Made by a program: the position numbers and the translations under genes
The notes under the pieces: model-generated
Seen by the model: the letters and a program-made list of their open reading frames with translations, nothing else
What the model was told of the DNA's origin: nothing
Database searches by the model: none
Shown: piece after piece, positions 61,841 to 64,000 of the stretch
Layout: every line of letters starts with the position of its first letter
How positions within the stretch are numbered: the stretch's first letter is position 1
Assembly: GCF_030317205.1 (NCBI RefSeq)
Contig: NZ_JASZYB010000001.1
Span: forward strand, 806,001 to 870,000
Direction: 5' to 3'
DNA from: Variovorax sp. J2L1-78
Lineage (GTDB): Bacteria; Pseudomonadota; Gammaproteobacteria; Burkholderiales; Burkholderiaceae_C
DNA: 64,000 nt

Positions 61841-62485
61841 ATGATGAAAAAGCCTGACCCGCTGGCGGCTCGAAATCTCGGCGCAGAGCCGTCGCGTGGC
61901 GGGATGGCGCTTTTGGTCGTCGACATGATCAGTTGCTGGTCCTTTCCGGACGCTGAGAAATTGCTGGTTGGCGCCATCCGCATTGCACCCCGCATTGCGG
62001 CGCTGAAGGCGCGCTGCGCGCGAGCGGCGGTGCCCGTCATCTACGCCAACGACAACCTGGGCCGATGGCGCTCGGACTTCGGCAAGCTCATCGCCATGTC
62101 GTTGGACCGCGGCGGCAATGCCGCGGCCGTGACGGCGGCCTTACGACCGTCCGAGCGCGACTACTTCGTTCTCAAGCCCAAGCACTCGGCGTTCTACGCG
62201 ACACCGCTGACGCTTCTTCTGCAAGACTTGAAAGTTCACCATCTGCTGGTCGTCGGTACCGCCAGTGACCAGTGCGTGATGGCCACCGTTTCCGATGCCC
62301 GAATGCGCGACCTGGAGGTCACAGTCCCACGCGATTGCGTGGCATCCCAAACGGAGGCACGCAACGCCACAGCACTGCAACAATTCGCGCAGGTGTTCAA
62401 ACTGGCCACGCCGATGGGCGCCCGCGTCCGGCTACCCCGACCCACGCCTCATTCTGGGGTGGTCGACACTGGGCGCCGTGCCTGA
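61841..62485 (+). CDS. Isochorismatase-family cysteine hydrolase
   Basis: A 214-residue cysteine hydrolase. The expected triad is visible: Asp in L-V-V-D-M (about 28), Lys in L-K-P-K-H-S-A-F (about 112) and Cys in G-T-A-S-D-Q-C-V (about 146). The fold covers nicotinamidases, isochorismatases and related amidases; I cannot tell the substrate. It has a start at 61841 or one codon later. The next gene converges with it. Confidence 0.85.
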   Translation: MMKKPDPLAARNLGAEPSRGGMALLVVDMISCWSFPDAEKLLVGAIRIAPRIAALKARCARAAVPVIYANDNLGRWRSDFGKLIAMSLDRGGNAAAVTAALRPSERDYFVLKPKHSAFYATPLTLLLQDLKVHHLLVVGTASDQCVMATVSDARMRDLEVTVPRDCVASQTEARNATALQQFAQVFKLATPMGARVRLPRPTPHSGVVDTGRRA

Positions 62486-62530
62486 TGGCGATGCGCTGAA
62501 ACCGAGGGCCGCCGCCGTCCACCCCCCGAC

Positions 62531-63019
62531 TTATCGGCGACGCTTCTTCAGCACGCTGAGCCTGCCATCGCTCTCCAATCGGGCGGCGCGCACCTCCTCG
62601 ATGCGTTCCACGCCTTCTTCGCGCAGCTTTGCCTCCAGTTCTTCCATCGTGATCATCTCGCGCTTCAGCGCCTTGCGGTTGACGCGACCGTGACGCACCA
62701 GGACCTCGGGCAGCGGCTCCAGAAATCTCGCAATTGCCGGCGACCGGAAGCTCAGCCAGTCCAGCGCAAAGTTCCAGCCGATGAGCGTCGACAGGAGCAC
62801 CAGTCCATCGTTGATCGACCGGTACTCGCCCTGCATCGCATTGCTCGCCGCGTCGGCCACGAGGACCACGAAGAGCAGGTCCGCAACGCCCATGGAGCCG
62901 ACGTCCCGCCGCAGGACGAAACGGAAAACCAGAAACAGGAACCAGTAAACCACCGACCCGCGAACGATCATGTGCCAGACCGGGAATTCCCGCGCGAAGA
63001 GGTCCGTCAGTTCGCTCAC
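62531..63019 (-). CDS. DUF421 (YetF-like) membrane protein
   Basis: A 162-residue protein with two or three membrane helices (about 15-35, 42-60, 65-85) and a soluble C-terminal domain (about 88-162) containing L-V-R-H-G-R-V-N-R-K-A-L-K-R-E, typical of DUF421/YetF. Function is not known. The GTG at 63019 was chosen because it overlaps the stop of the small membrane protein upstream (GTGA), implying coupled translation. Confidence 0.85.
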   Translation of the reverse strand: MSELTDLFAREFPVWHMIVRGSVVYWFLFLVFRFVLRRDVGSMGVADLLFVVLVADAASNAMQGEYRSINDGLVLLSTLIGWNFALDWLSFRSPAIARFLEPLPEVLVRHGRVNRKALKREMITMEELEAKLREEGVERIEEVRAARLESDGRLSVLKKRRR

Positions 63020-63252
63020 GACGTGGTCTCCGTCTTGAAGAGGCCACGCACGTTCAGCGCGGCCAGGCCCACCTGCAAGGCGATCAACGCCCAGGCCTGC
63101 GTATGAACGCCCCAAGCGACCCAGAGCAGATTGCTCAAAAGGAATACCCAGAAGCCCGCGTTGCGGCGCCCCTTGGCGCTCGAACCGACCAGGTAGGCGG
63201 CGGCGAGGGACGCTGCGAAGGCGGGCCACTGAACGATGTCGAGGATGTCCAT
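63016..63252 (-). CDS. Small membrane protein coupled to DUF421
   Basis: A 78-residue protein with two or three hydrophobic helices (about 8-24, 30-48, 50-68) and a short charged tail. It contains R-R-N-A-G-F-W-V-F-L-L-S-N-L-L-W, reminiscent of small transporters such as PnuC-like or SWEET-like half units, but the match is too weak to name. Its stop overlaps the DUF421 start, so the two are likely partners. Confidence 0.75.
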   Translation of the reverse strand: MDILDIVQWPAFAASLAAAYLVGSSAKGRRNAGFWVFLLSNLLWVAWGVHTQAWALIALQVGLAALNVRGLFKTETTS

Positions 63253-63570
63253 GGGTTGTCAGGCCGCAGCCGGCGTCGTTCGTTGCAGGTGGTGCATGAC
63301 GGTCTGGCCGTGAACGGCCTGCCTGTTCAACGAAAGAATGACGGAGCCGATCATGGAAGCCCTACGGTGGTGACAGTGCCTTGCACACCCTAGCCAGCCC
63401 GCAGCACGATGACCGTCGGCCAACGCGTGTCCAGCGTGTAGGTTGGCCGCCGCCGCGCGGCGCGTCTCCGGCCCGAGGAGAAGATCGCCTTGCACATTCC
63501 GCCTTTTTCCTACGCACGGCGAATGCTCCTGCGCGGATGTTCTGTGTCCCACGACCAAAGGAGCTTGTAG
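63253..63570. other. Divergent region between the small membrane protein and hemerythrin genes
   Basis: These 318 bp carry no gene I would call. A 31-codon leftward frame (63354-63259) ending 7 bp before the membrane protein gene is noted but weak. The promoters for both flanking genes should lie here; no clear boxes, terminator or repeat was found. Confidence 0.45.
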
Positions 63571-64000
63571 ATGCCCACCACCCGCCCCCCCGCCGACGCT
63601 TGCAGCCTGCTCGACGCCGACCATCGCAATGTCAAGAAGCTCTTCAAGGAGTTCGAGCCCCTGGCAGAGTCCAAAGCCAAGACGGCCCCCGCAAAACGAA
63701 GAGAGTTGGCCGACCAGATCTGCATGGAATTGACGGTCCACGCCCGCATCGAGGAAGAAATCTTCTACCCCGCCCTGCGCGAGGCCATCAAGGAAGAAGA
63801 CCTGCTCGACGAGGCCGAAGTGGAACATGCCAGCGCCAAGGAACTCATCGCGCAGATCGAGGCAGGCGACGAGAACGATCCCAAGTGGTGCGCCAAGGTC
63901 ATCGTGCTGGGCGAGTACATCGACCACCACGTCAAGGAGGAGCGCAACGAGATTTTCGTCAAGGCCCGCGCAGCGAAGAAGCTGGACCTGGTGGCCATGA
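63571..64000 (+). CDS. Hemerythrin HHE-domain protein, C-terminus cut by window edge
   Basis: The first 143 residues of a hemerythrin-like protein. Diiron ligands are visible in order: His in D-A-D-H near 18, H-A-R-I-E-E-E-I-F-Y-P near 57, H near 87 (E-V-E-H), and H-H-V-K-E-E-R near 119-125. This is the usual HHE cation-binding helical bundle. Such proteins bind O2, NO or iron, or respond to oxidative and nitrosative stress. AAAGGAG precedes the ATG at 63571. The end lies beyond the window. Confidence 0.9.
   Translation, partial: MPTTRPPADACSLLDADHRNVKKLFKEFEPLAESKAKTAPAKRRELADQICMELTVHARIEEEIFYPALREAIKEEDLLDEAEVEHASAKELIAQIEAGDENDPKWCAKVIVLGEYIDHHVKEERNEIFVKARAAKKLDLVAM

Noticed and set aside
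63259-63354. A 31-codon leftward frame just before the small membrane protein gene, possible leader peptide
   Set aside because: Weak ribosome site, no regulatory hairpin and no composition typical of leader peptides; could be chance.

Overview
The window is about 64 kb of GC-rich chromosomal DNA. Its gene content and gene order fit a betaproteobacterium of the family Comamonadaceae, most likely Variovorax or a close relative. The supporting signs are the rimP-nusA-infB-rbfA-truB-typA run, the exbB-exbD-lpxK-trm112-kdsB-adk block, xseA next to sodB, smpB divergent from ratA-rnfH, a Bug-type solute-binding protein, and TIGR-type 'phosphonate utilisation' genes. Nearly every base is coding. Many genes overlap by 4 bp (ATGA or GTGA). 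No tRNA, rRNA, CRISPR array, prophage or insertion sequence was seen.

Layout. 1-201: start of an NfeD-type membrane protein running off the left edge. 326-2620: a large PLP-dependent arginine/lysine/ornithine decarboxylase. 2637-11460: a 2-aminoethylphosphonate (AEP) locus. Its leftward arm is a GntR regulator, a PhnZ-like HD oxygenase and a coupled DMT transporter. Its rightward arm is a binding protein, ATPase, fused permease, HAD-IB phosphatase, FAD amine oxidase and phosphonoacetaldehyde hydrolase (phnX). No phnW transaminase and no phnY hydroxylase are present in the window. 11479-19909: an exported minimal DNA ligase (LigE), fabI, a yejABEF peptide/microcin-C type ABC importer and a YbfB-type MFS protein. 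19939-28370: the transcription/translation operon rimP-nusA-infB-rbfA-truB-typA, with a terminator-like hairpin just after its promoter.

28398-33579: a DMT transporter, a small lipoprotein with anti-sigma and ECF sigma factors, an acyltransferase, smpB, ratA-rnfH and a DUF4124 protein. 33766-37634: guaB and guaA, separated by a Phd/PIN toxin-antitoxin module with two palindromes in its promoter. 37726-43364: a five-gene redox operon (Old Yellow Enzyme, SDR, AcuI-like reductase, alpha/beta hydrolase, MDR) read divergently from a TetR regulator, with palindromic operator candidates between them. 43418-47181: adk, kdsB, trm112, lpxK, exbD, exbB.

47508-57138: xseA, sodB, a DUF192 protein, a small secreted protein, two unrelated NADP-isocitrate dehydrogenases in tandem, then clpS-clpA. 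57262-61257: cardiolipin synthase, exonuclease I, a Bug-type binding protein. 61461-64000: a stress-like set with a small hydrophilic protein, a cysteine hydrolase, DUF421 plus a small membrane protein, and a hemerythrin protein cut by the right edge.

The most interesting part is the phosphonate locus. It appears able to make phosphonoacetaldehyde by oxidative deamination rather than transamination, and it carries a second C-P cleaving enzyme of PhnZ type with all the ligand residues I could place.
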